Shown here in pieces: positions 16,258 through 25,107 of a stretch of DNA of 64,000 nucleotides. Position numbers and translations under genes: made by a program. Numbering within the stretch: the first letter of the stretch is position 1; every line of letters begins with the position of its first letter. Origin of the DNA: an uncultured Elusimicrobia bacterium (lineage in GTDB: Bacteria; Elusimicrobiota; Elusimicrobia; Elusimicrobiales; Elusimicrobiaceae); contig CAMECJ010000001.1 in assembly GCA_945913025.1 (NCBI GenBank), forward strand, positions 310,001-374,000. Direction: 5' to 3'. The notes below the pieces were generated by a model. That model had not been told where the DNA came from. It saw only the letters and a program-made list of their open reading frames with translations, and made no database searches.

Positions 16258-17901
16258 TTACTCTTCCTCATCGTCTATGATGGGCGGGTTGATGATGTTT
16301 AGGTTGTAATTGTCTTTGCCAAATTCACAGCGGCCTAAAATGGCGGCAGGAATTTTTTTAACGGTTATGTTGGCAAAACGGGCAGATAAACCCGAATCAA
16401 AACTTTTACAGCAAACAAGCAGGCTTTCGCCGGCTTTCATATCCTGCGCAATACCGGACAGCAATTCTGCCCCCACGTGATTAGTGGTGGTATAAATATA
16501 GTCTGTTTCGCTGCTTTGGCCTTGTTTCCAAAATTGCTCAGCAGACGGCGCATATTTAAAACCTTCGTGCTTGGCTACCGCCGCGGCCAACATATCGGCA
16601 TTGTATTCTTTGGATATTACATATTGTCCGTATTTGTCTTTGTTGAGCAAGCTAGGAGCTAAATAGTAGTATTTGAAACCGCCTCCGCCTTTCCAGCCGA
16701 CGGCTTTGGATATACCGCCTTGATCCATACCGTCAATTACTTTTTGTAAGCGCGGGATACAATGGGTGTGGCAATGTAATGCCATTTCCACTCCAATGTA
16801 TTTTCGATGCATTTTATGTGCTACTGCAGCCGTTGTACCAGAGCCCAAAAAAGAATCTAATACTAAATCTCCTTTTTCCGTCGACATCTCGAGTATGCGT
16901 TTGATTTGAACTTCTGGTTTTTTCCCTCTTTTAAACGTTACTCCACCTTCTCGAGCAATACCTTGATAATTCATATCTGTCCACAGATTTGTTACCAATT
17001 CTGCAGTCACCAATTTTCCATCCACCAATCGCATTTTATCTTTATAAAATAAAATGCGATTACCATTCAACAAAAATAAGTCCGGATGAGCAGTTCTTGA
17101 ATGTTTGTAGATAATTTGCGGATTCTTTTTAGATAAATCGATTGCTTCTCTAATATCTTTTCCTACATTGGCATAATCAGGTTGCGCAAATCTAATAATT
17201 CTTTCGGGGAAATGTGTTAAACAATATTGTAAAGATTTATTATTTTGGTTTAAATATTCTTTTAAAGAGCAAAAATGCCATTGATTATATGGTTCTTCGT
17301 AGTTGATAATAATAGAATTATAAGCCTCATCATATTCTCTAGATTTATAAACTGGATGATAAACATATGAATCTTTGTCTTTAGCGTATGCCAACATCAA
17401 ATCACAAACTTGAACGGGTGTTGGATTAATGGCTTTATGTCCAGTCGCAGCTCCGCGTTGTACAATTGTTTGAATAATAAAATTTTTTCTTTTAAACACC
17501 TCATCACATAAAACTTTAAGATAATGCCCTTCTTTTTCATCTATGGAAATCCAAATACTTCCATCATTACTCAATAGATTTCTCATAATTTCCAAGCGAG
17601 GTTTCATTAAGGACAGCCAAGTGGAGTGTTCTAAATTATCATCATAGCCTACTTCATTACCGTCTGCATCAATACGACTTCCGGTGTTATAGGGTGGGTC
17701 AATATAGATACATTTTACTTTTCCGGCATATTCTTGTTCCAATGCTTTTAAGGCAAGCAAATTATCCCCATAAATAAGCATATTATCGGTGTTTTTATCG
17801 CCATAGTCTTTAGTGGGGTCATGCACCAAAATCCGCGGTTCCACCTTAATAGGGGTATCTTTTCCAATCCACGTCAGTTCCAACTTCTGTTTATTTGCCA
17901 T
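16258..17901 (-). CDS. mod: Type III restriction system methyltransferase (Mod)
   Basis: A 547-aa beta-class DNA N6-adenine methyltransferase. DPPYNTG (about residue 70) is the catalytic motif and LDSFLGSGTTAAVA (about residue 350) the SAM-binding motif. The region between them is the likely target-recognition domain; its local AT content is higher than the flanks, which suggests exchange of specificity. Start ATG 17901 (MANKQKLEL) follows AAGGA by about 8 nt; an in-frame TTG two codons earlier is rejected. The C-terminal about 150 residues (with 'YYYLAPSLLNKDKYG') are of the kind that binds Res. Together with res and the SNF2 gene it forms a restriction locus. Confidence 0.95.
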   Translation of the reverse strand: MANKQKLELTWIGKDTPIKVEPRILVHDPTKDYGDKNTDNMLIYGDNLLALKALEQEYAGKVKCIYIDPPYNTGSRIDADGNEVGYDDNLEHSTWLSLMKPRLEIMRNLLSNDGSIWISIDEKEGHYLKVLCDEVFKRKNFIIQTIVQRGAATGHKAINPTPVQVCDLMLAYAKDKDSYVYHPVYKSREYDEAYNSIIINYEEPYNQWHFCSLKEYLNQNNKSLQYCLTHFPERIIRFAQPDYANVGKDIREAIDLSKKNPQIIYKHSRTAHPDLFLLNGNRILFYKDKMRLVDGKLVTAELVTNLWTDMNYQGIAREGGVTFKRGKKPEVQIKRILEMSTEKGDLVLDSFLGSGTTAAVAHKMHRKYIGVEMALHCHTHCIPRLQKVIDGMDQGGISKAVGWKGGGGFKYYYLAPSLLNKDKYGQYVISKEYNADMLAAAVAKHEGFKYAPSAEQFWKQGQSSETDYIYTTTNHVGAELLSGIAQDMKAGESLLVCCKSFDSGLSARFANITVKKIPAAILGRCEFGKDNYNLNIINPPIIDDEEE

Positions 17902-17937
17902 ATTCAAAATCCTTCAAAAAGTTATAAAGTCATTGTA

Positions 17938-18534
17938 CTAAATAGTCTTTTCGTATTTTGCTTTTGCATTTTTAACAAGAGATTCCAAACTTACATTGCG
18001 TTTAAGAAACGGATACAGCAACCACGCAATTCCGATTAAAAGGGCTAAATTAGTCAACAGCACCCAACCAATACATATATTATTAAAACGAAATATAAAA
18101 GCCCACATTACATTCAGCATCCCTAGCGCAAAACAGACAAAACCAATAATTACAAATACAGGATTCATAAAAAGATTTAAATTTTTAATATCAATATCTT
18201 CTTGTTCGTATCTAATAGCAAAATTAGCTTCCGCAATGGCTTCAACTACATCATAAATAGAGTTAGCCAAGCAAATTAACATATATCCAAAGGCAAAAAC
18301 AAATGCTAACAAAGAAATTAACATACAGAAACAACTTATCAATGTAAAAATGGAAGACATTATAGAATTTCCTAAGTGAAAAGTATTTGCTAAACCTAAA
18401 ATACCAATCAAAATAGTCGCATTTAAGGGAATTAAAACCCGCATCATAGCACGTTGCGAATCCCGCGTTTCTTTGGCCATATCATAAAGATGGTTGCTCG
18501 TTTCTTTCACATATTCTTCTGCATTTACTTTCAT
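17938..18534 (-). CDS. Four-helix membrane protein of unknown function
   Basis: A 198-aa protein with four hydrophobic segments at about residues 33-50, 58-85, 125-148 and 155-172, a short cytoplasmic N-terminus rich in charged residues and a polar loop between the pairs. Not recognised. Lies 36 bp upstream of mod and 23 bp after the toxin gene, on the same strand. The operon therefore holds two membrane proteins; neither looks like a transporter. Confidence 0.65.
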   Translation of the reverse strand: MKVNAEEYVKETSNHLYDMAKETRDSQRAMMRVLIPLNATILIGILGLANTFHLGNSIMSSIFTLISCFCMLISLLAFVFAFGYMLICLANSIYDVVEAIAEANFAIRYEQEDIDIKNLNLFMNPVFVIIGFVCFALGMLNVMWAFIFRFNNICIGWVLLTNLALLIGIAWLLYPFLKRNVSLESLVKNAKAKYEKTI

Positions 18535-18557
18535 ATTTTATTTCCTATATAATTTTT

Positions 18558-18929
18558 TCATAAATGTTTTATAAAATTCTTAATTCTTGCCCTATCTTCA
18601 TTAGCCTTATCAGCCTTACAGTATATTTCTAAAAAAGTTACTTGCTGTTTATCCGGTTCAAATACATAAATCAACCGCAACCCTGTATTAGCTCCTTTTC
18701 CTTTAAGAGAACGGCAGGCAAACTTTTTTACTTTCATAGATAAATAATGCTTTTCATTGGAGCATAAACCTTCTATCGGAAAAGTAGCCAGAGCATTAAT
18801 CCCTTTAAGATGATACAGTTCTATAACCGCCGTTTTTAGAGTGGACAAATCATCAAGCAATGAAGGATATCTCTTTGCCATCTTTTTTAATTCTCGGTCA
18901 AAAACAGTTATAGAACAATATTTAATCAT
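18558..18929 (-). CDS. RelE/ParE-like toxin
   Basis: A 123-aa protein of toxin size. The C-terminal part resembles the RelE/ParE fold: 'SLKGKGANTGLRLIYVFEPDKQQ' followed by 'VTFLEIYCKADKANEDRARI', with conserved Arg and Tyr positions typical of mRNA interferases. It overlaps the preceding antitoxin gene by 8 bp, the usual layout of this toxin-antitoxin combination. It would block translation when freed. A degraded, non-toxic relative cannot be excluded from sequence. Confidence 0.78.
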   Translation of the reverse strand: MIKYCSITVFDRELKKMAKRYPSLLDDLSTLKTAVIELYHLKGINALATFPIEGLCSNEKHYLSMKVKKFACRSLKGKGANTGLRLIYVFEPDKQQVTFLEIYCKADKANEDRARIKNFIKHL

Positions 18930-19683
18930 TCGTGCTTTCCCTTACTGAGGTTTCGGGGGTACGGTAAAATACAGCCTCATAATCGATAATGCCGCCATCC
19001 TCTGCCGCTAACCACGGCACATCTTTATGCGAATAAGCAGAAAGTTCCTTTGCCGACCAATCCTCATATTTTTTAATAGTCAAATTGATATGTTCCAATT
19101 CTTTGCCGGACAAATGGGAAATATCGGCTTCTCGGCGAGGCAAATATTTGGTTTGTTCCCGCTCAAAGTATTTACTTTTAACTTCCACACAATCGCCATC
19201 ATTTTGCATTTTGCAAATAATTTTTGCAAAATCTACCGGAGTGGGCCCAAAAGTATTTTTAATATATTTGGCTCCAATCAGCTGCTCTTCATATTTCTCA
19301 TAATAATCGAAATCAATAAAATAGAGTATTTTATATAATACCGTTTGCCCCACATTGGCTTTTGCACCTATTTTGTTAATGATATATAAAAATACTTCTT
19401 TAAATTTATTGATATTTTCTTGTGGAATACTAATACGCATTTGCGGAGCTGCCTTTTGCACTTTTGCAGGAAGGACATCGTAAGAAGGCTCCTTTGGTAA
19501 ACGACCATTCAAAAGATCCCCTTCGGAAATCCCAAAAAGTTGGGCCAGTTTTTTTATGCTTTGAGCAGAAGGAGTACGCCCAGCCTCATACGCGATAATC
19601 GTTTGGCGAGTAACCCCTATTTTTTCAGCCAATTCCTGTTGGGAATATCCGCTCCGCTCCCGTAATTGTTTTAAAATATTCAT
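18922..19683 (-). CDS. XRE-type regulator fused to a Panacea (DUF4065) antitoxin domain
   Basis: A 253-aa protein. Residues 1-60 form an XRE helix-turn-helix (LRERSGYSQQELAEKIGVTR); residues about 95-235 match Panacea/DUF4065 ('GQTVLYKILYFIDFDYY', 'NTFGPTPVDF', 'LSAYSHKDVPW'). Panacea proteins are promiscuous antitoxins that neutralise varied toxins. Start ATG 19683 (MNILKQLRERS) follows GGGAGG by 5-6 nt. Its 3' end overlaps the RelE-like gene by 8 bp. The XRE part likely represses this operon; being encoded upstream of mod and res, it could also time their expression. Confidence 0.88.
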   Translation of the reverse strand: MNILKQLRERSGYSQQELAEKIGVTRQTIIAYEAGRTPSAQSIKKLAQLFGISEGDLLNGRLPKEPSYDVLPAKVQKAAPQMRISIPQENINKFKEVFLYIINKIGAKANVGQTVLYKILYFIDFDYYEKYEEQLIGAKYIKNTFGPTPVDFAKIICKMQNDGDCVEVKSKYFEREQTKYLPRREADISHLSGKELEHINLTIKKYEDWSAKELSAYSHKDVPWLAAEDGGIIDYEAVFYRTPETSVRESTND

Positions 19684-19770
19684 AGTATCCTCCCTACCAT
19701 ACACATTCATAGTATAGTAAAGAAACGAGAAAATGTCAAATTTATTTTACATATTAAAGTAAATTAACAT

Positions 19771-22734
19771 TTACACCACTTTCCACCCGATGGTAAAAAG
19801 TTCCTGTTCGGTTACATCGTTTTGCAAGCGCTGTTGTAAATCGTCTAAAATACGGTCTTTACGATGAGAAATTTCATCCTGTTCCTCATATAGGCGGGCA
19901 CGCTTTTGGCGGCGTAAATCCTCCTTTTCTTTCTGTTGGTGGCCCAAAGATAATTTCTCCTGTAAAGACGTGGTTTCTCGGTTTTGTTTTTTTAAGGCTT
20001 TTATTTCTTTATCCAAATCCTTAATTTCCCGTTCTAAATCGTTCTTTAAATCGTCAGCCCATTGGTCCAACTTATCCATTTCAGCGTCAAAATACTGGCT
20101 GTTCTCTTGGGATATTTGCTCCAAAATCTGTTTTTTACGCGTTTCAGCGTTTTCCACCAACTGATGACGGATTTTATCCCCAATTTGTATGGGTTCCGCC
20201 TCCACCGGCAGCGTTTTAAATAACTTTTGGGCATATTCGGGCGATAACGCCTTTCCCTCATCAGTATACATAGAAAATATTAAATACTCGGTAGTATCCA
20301 AAGCGGAAACCGTCATTTTTGTTACCCGCAAATAGCCACTTTTACCCACTAAATGCTTTATCATAGCCAAATTTTTGCCGCTATGCGTATAGTCAAACGT
20401 AATTTGTTCCTCTTGCGGTTTCCGCGCAAGTACATACTGAAGCAACGTCTGCATCATCGGCAAATTTAAATGCAAGGGGCGCGTGGCAACCAGCGACTGT
20501 TTAAGGCTATAAGTACCGCTCCATTCTTTTTGCCAAAACGGCAATTTGGGAGTGGTAATAAACACGGAATGCGTATTTTTATCGTAAGAAAATGATTTCC
20601 CCAAAGAGGCCTGTAAAAACGATAACATATACTCTTCGTATTGGGTTAAATCCGCCAAAGACTTATCCAACCCCTTAATGCGTCTTTGCACGTCTTCGTC
20701 AAAATTATCAAAGATTTTGCTCTTGGCTTGATTGGTAGCTTGAGCAATGGTATCACTCAACTGGGCTTGTAAGTTGTCAAAAGCCTGCTGAATTTCCCGC
20801 TCGGTACGGCATTTTTGAAAAATATCGGCTATGGCTTTTTCAATATCCACGCCGGATTCCAACGCCCCTAAAACAGGATCCGACGAGCCAAAGACCCCGT
20901 CAAACAGGTTTAACTTGTTTTTTAACAGCTCCAATACGCGTTGATCCGCCGCATTTGCCGTATTTAAAAAATTAATGACCACCACATCATATTTCTGCCC
21001 ATACCGATGACAGCGGCCGATACGCTGTTCCACACGTTGAGGGTTCCACGGCAAATCATAATTCACCACCGCGTTACAAAACTGCATATTTAAACCTTCG
21101 GCACCCGATTCCGTGGCCAATAAAATTTCCGCATGCTCTTTAAATTCTTCCAAAATTGCGGCGCGGGTATCGGCCGACGCAATACCGGTAATTTTACCGT
21201 CTGTTTGATGGCGTTCCTTCCACTTCTTTAACAGGGCTTTACTGGCCGGATCGGTATTGGTGCCATTAAGGGTTAACGTGCATTTGGAAAAACCGTTTTT
21301 ATCCAGCAATTCTTTTAAGTATTGTTGGGTACGACAGCTTTCGGTAAACACTAAAATTTTACGCGGGCTCCCCAACTGTTTTGCCTGCGCAAAAGCCTGT
21401 TCAATTCCGCGCAACAAGGCTTTTCCTTTCGCGTTTTCAGTAATACTTTGAGCCAACTTACGATAATCTTCCAACTGCTTGATTTCATTAGTAATTAACT
21501 CGCGAAAGTGCGCTTTTTCTTTTAATGTCAGCGTGTGTGAAGATTTTGGAAAGGGATATAAACAACCTTCCTGCGAATCCCCCGCTTCAGCCCAATCGTC
21601 CCGCATATCTTCCAAAGAATCAAAATCCGACGCCAAATTTACATCCGGCTCCGGATATTGCGTTTCACGCACCTTTTTTAGACGTTCCACCAGTTTGCCC
21701 AAAGTGTCCGAAATAGCAAAGGAAGAAGAAGCCAAAATCTTACGAATCACCAGCATTAATAAAGCATTATTACTGGCAGATACCCCAAAAGAAGGATTGC
21801 GAAGATACTCGGATACTTTTTCATATAAAGACAATTCCTCTTTGGAAGGCGTAAAATCTATCGTCAGGGAACTGCGTTTGGTGTAACGCACATATTGCTG
21901 CACTTGCCGACGAAGAGTTCTGTGAGCGATAGGAGAAATCCTTTGTTTAAGGTCATTAAATAAACGCTCGGCGCGGCTTTCCGCCGCCGTTTTATCCCCT
22001 TCTGGCAACATAGGAAACGAATCAAAAACTTCGGAATGTTGAATAAATTGCGATTTAAAAGATTCTAAATTGCCAAAAATCCGGTCATCCACAAAACTGA
22101 CAAGCCCGTACAACTCCAGCAAAGAGTTCTGCAGGGGAGTTGCCGTCAATAACAGTTTTTTCCGTTGGGCGGTAGATACTTGAATAGAGCGGGCAATTTT
22201 ATTGTCGGAACGATACACATTACGCAACCGATGAGCTTCATCTATCACCACCAAATCCCAATCCGTTAAAGCGACTTCTTTTTCCATCCTTCGTGCATAT
22301 TGGTAAGAGCAAATAACAACCTTATTCTTTTGATTAAACGGAAATTCGTTACCCTCTTTTTGACATTGTTTATAGGTTTTAGTATCCAGGATAAAAGAAT
22401 CTATAAAAAATTTATCGCTTAATTCCCCCTGCCACTGTTTGCGGATGGAAGCCGGTGTAATACACAGAATTTTGCGCTTATTCTCCGCCCATAGTTGACT
22501 GATTACAAGCCCCGCTTCAATCGTTTTTCCCAACCCAACTTCATCCGCCAAAATAGCCCCTTTAGAAAGAGGATTTTTAAACGCAAATAAAGCCGCATCA
22601 ATTTGGTGCGGAGTTAAATCAATAGTAGAATTGAGTACAGAACGCCCGAGTTTGCTGACAGAGTTGGCCGGATTTTGTAAGGTTAAAAGTTGGGCGAAAT
22701 ATTGTGCTTGGGCAAATGATTTCACAAAAAACAC
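19771..22734 (-). CDS. SNF2-family helicase of the restriction locus
   Basis: A 987-aa SNF2-type ATPase. Motifs in order: LADEVGLGKTIEAGLV (Walker A, about residue 62), VVIDEAHRLRN (Walker B), LLTATPLQN (III), the helicase C-terminal domain with 'LATESGAEGLNMQ' and 'NPQRVEQRIGRCHRYGQ' (VI), then a long charged coiled coil (about 840-960, rich in Glu/Lys/Gln). There is no obvious nuclease motif. First gene of the leftward run ending in res. SNF2 translocases occur in DISARM and other composite restriction systems, but DISARM partners (DUF1998 protein, PLD nuclease) are absent here, so this is a different combination. Confidence 0.93.
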   Translation of the reverse strand: MFFVKSFAQAQYFAQLLTLQNPANSVSKLGRSVLNSTIDLTPHQIDAALFAFKNPLSKGAILADEVGLGKTIEAGLVISQLWAENKRKILCITPASIRKQWQGELSDKFFIDSFILDTKTYKQCQKEGNEFPFNQKNKVVICSYQYARRMEKEVALTDWDLVVIDEAHRLRNVYRSDNKIARSIQVSTAQRKKLLLTATPLQNSLLELYGLVSFVDDRIFGNLESFKSQFIQHSEVFDSFPMLPEGDKTAAESRAERLFNDLKQRISPIAHRTLRRQVQQYVRYTKRSSLTIDFTPSKEELSLYEKVSEYLRNPSFGVSASNNALLMLVIRKILASSSFAISDTLGKLVERLKKVRETQYPEPDVNLASDFDSLEDMRDDWAEAGDSQEGCLYPFPKSSHTLTLKEKAHFRELITNEIKQLEDYRKLAQSITENAKGKALLRGIEQAFAQAKQLGSPRKILVFTESCRTQQYLKELLDKNGFSKCTLTLNGTNTDPASKALLKKWKERHQTDGKITGIASADTRAAILEEFKEHAEILLATESGAEGLNMQFCNAVVNYDLPWNPQRVEQRIGRCHRYGQKYDVVVINFLNTANAADQRVLELLKNKLNLFDGVFGSSDPVLGALESGVDIEKAIADIFQKCRTEREIQQAFDNLQAQLSDTIAQATNQAKSKIFDNFDEDVQRRIKGLDKSLADLTQYEEYMLSFLQASLGKSFSYDKNTHSVFITTPKLPFWQKEWSGTYSLKQSLVATRPLHLNLPMMQTLLQYVLARKPQEEQITFDYTHSGKNLAMIKHLVGKSGYLRVTKMTVSALDTTEYLIFSMYTDEGKALSPEYAQKLFKTLPVEAEPIQIGDKIRHQLVENAETRKKQILEQISQENSQYFDAEMDKLDQWADDLKNDLEREIKDLDKEIKALKKQNRETTSLQEKLSLGHQQKEKEDLRRQKRARLYEEQDEISHRKDRILDDLQQRLQNDVTEQELFTIGWKVV

Positions 22735-22889
22735 CTATAATCCAAAAGAATTATTTAGTTACAAAAGAACTTCTTTTATTGTACTATACATAAAGCGTTT
22801 TGACAAAATACAAAAACTAGAACCATCTCTTTTAAACTTGCACACGCATACAGGCTATTCCTCACGGAAGTAAGGCGGCCGTTGTTTCA

Positions 22890-23274
22890 TCAAACCACTT
22901 ACCGGACATATACCAATCCAATATGGCGGAAATACTCGTCCACCGGCCGGCAGTTTCTATCTGCCGTTGACATTCTTCCAACGAAGGCAGAGCGGCGGAC
23001 TGTTGATATTGTCCGTTCCAAAGGGGATTCTATGGAACCGACGATTTCCGAAGGCGAACTGGTAATGTTTCGCAAGACCGACGGCGCCCTGCCGCCGCGT
23101 AACAGCGTAGCTCTGTGCCGCAGAGAAGACGACCTTAAAATCAAACGGCTGGGGATTTTTAATAGTGAAAACGGCCCTCAATATCGCTTGATTTCAGACA
23201 ATAAAGCAAAATATGAGCCGTTTTTGGCTGATGAATCCGTGGAAATCTTAAGAAAAATGGTTAGAATGAATTAA
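22890..23274 (+). pseudogene. LexA/S24 remnant
   Basis: The last about 80 residues (KGDSMEPTISEG to VRMN) closely match the S24 domain of the LexA at 3112-3696, with both catalytic residues kept (Ser in GDSME, Lys in LKIKRL). Upstream the similarity is lost: no winged helix and no cleavage site, and the frame reads as noise. It is either a 5'-deleted copy or, less likely, a short S24 protein. It lies beside fic at the right end of the restriction segment. Confidence 0.72.
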
Positions 23275-23332
23275 AAACAGCCTTTTTTGTTGCTCCCCCC
23301 GCACCGTATTTTGGCAACTTGAATACAATAAA

Positions 23333-23423
23333 ATGTTAAGATTACAAAATTATATTTCGTAATATAAATAGCAAATAATGTTAAGATTATACTTGAAAAA
23401 TGTTAAGATTATTGTTAAGATAC
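23333..23423 (+). promoter_or_regulatory. Iterated operator in front of fic
   Basis: Three copies of ATGTTAAGATTA (23333, 23378, 23400) and a fourth near-copy (TTGTTAAGATA, 23413) precede the fic start, with the last ending 5 bp from the ATG. Spacing is 45, 22 and 13 bp. They probably bind the winged-helix tail of Fic or another regulator. Confidence 0.62.
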
Positions 23424-23427
23424 TGGT

Positions 23428-24546
23428 ATGAAACATTATATCTATCAAAATGAAGGTTGGCCCCATTTTACTTGGGAACATCAAAAAATAAATTCCTTAT
23501 TGACCGAAGTATTAACGGCCAAAGGTTTTTTGTTTGGACAAATGTCTGCCGTAGGGCTCCAACCGCAAGACACCGCCCATTTGGACAACATCACAAAAGA
23601 TATTGTTACCTCTGCCGAGATAGAAGGCGAAAAACTGAACCTCCAAGAGGTGCGATCTTCTATTGCCCGCAAATTAGGTATATCCATTGCGGACAGCATT
23701 CCCAGCAAGCGTAATGTGGACGGCTTGGTAGATATGATGTTGGATGCTTTACACAATTATAATGCACCCTTAACAGACGAACGTCTTTTTGGGTGGCATA
23801 ATTGCTTGTTCCCTACCGGATACAGCGGCTTTTTTAAAATTGATGTCGCTATGTATAGGAAAGACCAGAAAGGCCCTATGCAGGTAGTGTCTGGCCCTAT
23901 TGGTATGGAAAAGGTACATTATGTTGCCCCGCCAGCAGCAGAAGTGCCCGCTGACATGAACGATTTTTTGGACTATATAAATAATTCTTCGGAAAATTTA
24001 ATTATTAAAGCAGCGGTAGCTCATTTATGGTTTGTATCCATTCACCCGTTTGACGATGGAAATGGACGCATTACCCGTGCAATTACCGATATGCTTCTTA
24101 CCAAATCAGATAACGGAAGCAAGCGGTTTTATAGTATGTCCGCCCAAATACAAAAAGAGAAAAAAGCATACTATGGCATACTAGAAAAATGCCAGCAAGG
24201 TTCTCTTGATATTACAGAATGGATGGAGTGGTTTTTGCTTTGCTTAAAACGGGCATTAGAAAGCGCCTCCAGCGCTACGCGTATAATTTTGCTTAAATAT
24301 CAATTCGTGAACCAAGCAAATGCCGACTTAAATCCACGGCAAAAGAAGATGATTGGACTTCTTTTCGAAGGATTTAATGGTAAGCTAACTTCTTCCAAGT
24401 GGGCTAAAATTAACAAAGTAACGCAAATGACGGCTAACCGGGATATTACGGATTTGTTAGGCCGCGGCTTGCTTATCAAACACGGCGACGGAAGGAGCAC
24501 TCACTATACCTTACCGGATAAGATTAAAACAGAAGAAGAATTATAA
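23428..24546 (+). CDS. Fic family protein (AMPylase) with C-terminal winged helix
   Basis: A 372-aa protein of the class with the inhibitory helix at the N-terminus. The active-site loop is HPFDDGNGR (about residue 205); the inhibitory motif TSAEIEGE (about residue 70) carries the (S/T)xxxE(G/N) glutamate that blocks ATP. An N-terminal DUF4172-like region and a C-terminal helix-turn-helix ('SSKWAKINKVTQMTANRDIT') complete it. It should transfer AMP to a target hydroxyl after relief of inhibition. No ribosome site precedes the ATG; the four operator repeats run up to it, suggesting autoregulation and perhaps a leaderless mRNA. Confidence 0.93.
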   Translation: MKHYIYQNEGWPHFTWEHQKINSLLTEVLTAKGFLFGQMSAVGLQPQDTAHLDNITKDIVTSAEIEGEKLNLQEVRSSIARKLGISIADSIPSKRNVDGLVDMMLDALHNYNAPLTDERLFGWHNCLFPTGYSGFFKIDVAMYRKDQKGPMQVVSGPIGMEKVHYVAPPAAEVPADMNDFLDYINNSSENLIIKAAVAHLWFVSIHPFDDGNGRITRAITDMLLTKSDNGSKRFYSMSAQIQKEKKAYYGILEKCQQGSLDITEWMEWFLLCLKRALESASSATRIILLKYQFVNQANADLNPRQKKMIGLLFEGFNGKLTSSKWAKINKVTQMTANRDITDLLGRGLLIKHGDGRSTHYTLPDKIKTEEEL

Positions 24547-24576
24547 AACTTCTCTTCTATAGACAGATATTTCTAT

Positions 24577-24625
24577 AATCAGCACAATCTACGCATTTTT
24601 TGCGCAGATTGTGCTGATTTATTAT
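24577..24625 (+). terminator. Long inverted repeat after fic
   Basis: AATCAGCACAATCT with CGCA pairs with TGCG and AGATTGTGCTGATT around a T-rich loop (24577-24619), an 18-bp stem with one bulge, 31 bp past the fic stop. Confidence 0.6.
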
Positions 24626-24689
24626 GAAACTAAACACAAAAAAGAGATGGAAAAGACCGTTTTCAAAATTCCTTGCTATCTACGGACAC

Positions 24690-25085
24690 TTTCCTTGATA
24701 TTTAATAATTTTTCCCTGCATATCCCTGCTTTTTCCCTGTTATCCGTTTTAGGGAATTTAGAGAACTCTAAAAAGGCTCTTCCCGAAGAAAAACCGCTTT
24801 TATAGTATAGCTCCAAGAATTCCCAAAAGACACGAAAAATGTCAAAATTCCCTGTTCTTTCCCTGATAAACAGGGAATTTAACGTACTGGTTTTAGAGGG
24901 GAGACACCATCAAACACCCCTGCACCACCATTTGAAAAGGCACTTCGTATGGGGTGTCTTTTTTATTGGGTTGTTTTCTCCTATCCCGTCGGTAAAATAC
25001 AGCGGTTTTTATCCATGCAGGTCATAGAGTGCTTTTAAGTGCGCACAAAAAAGGCCCGAAACGGGCCTTTTTCTCTAACTGCCAA
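24690..25085. repeat. Intergenic segment B, related to segment A at 8.1-8.5 kb
   Basis: No gene is supported between fic and the 226-aa protein. The segment repeats the order of blocks seen at 8143-8530: TCCCTG-rich stretch, CACCATTTgAAAAGGCAC with the following hairpin and T6, ATTGGG, TTTTTATCCAT, GGCCCG hairpin, TCTCTAAC and AGGATCCA. The core (about 24926-24971) differs at only a few positions; the rest has diverged. Confidence 0.5.
25046..25073 (-). terminator. Terminator of the 226-aa protein gene
   Basis: A6-GGCCCG-aaa-CGGGCC-T5 hairpin, symmetric enough to work in both directions, 35 bp past the leftward stop. Confidence 0.7.
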
Positions 25086-25107
25086 ATTCGCAGGATCCAC
25101 TTTTCCC

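Noticed and set aside
16258-22734. DISARM system
   Set aside because: SNF2 and a methyltransferase are present, but the DUF1998, DrmA-type helicase and PLD genes are not; a res nuclease is present instead.
23333-23423. CRISPR array
   Set aside because: Repeats are 11-12 bp with uneven gaps of 45, 22 and 13 bp and lie in a promoter. No cas genes are in the window.
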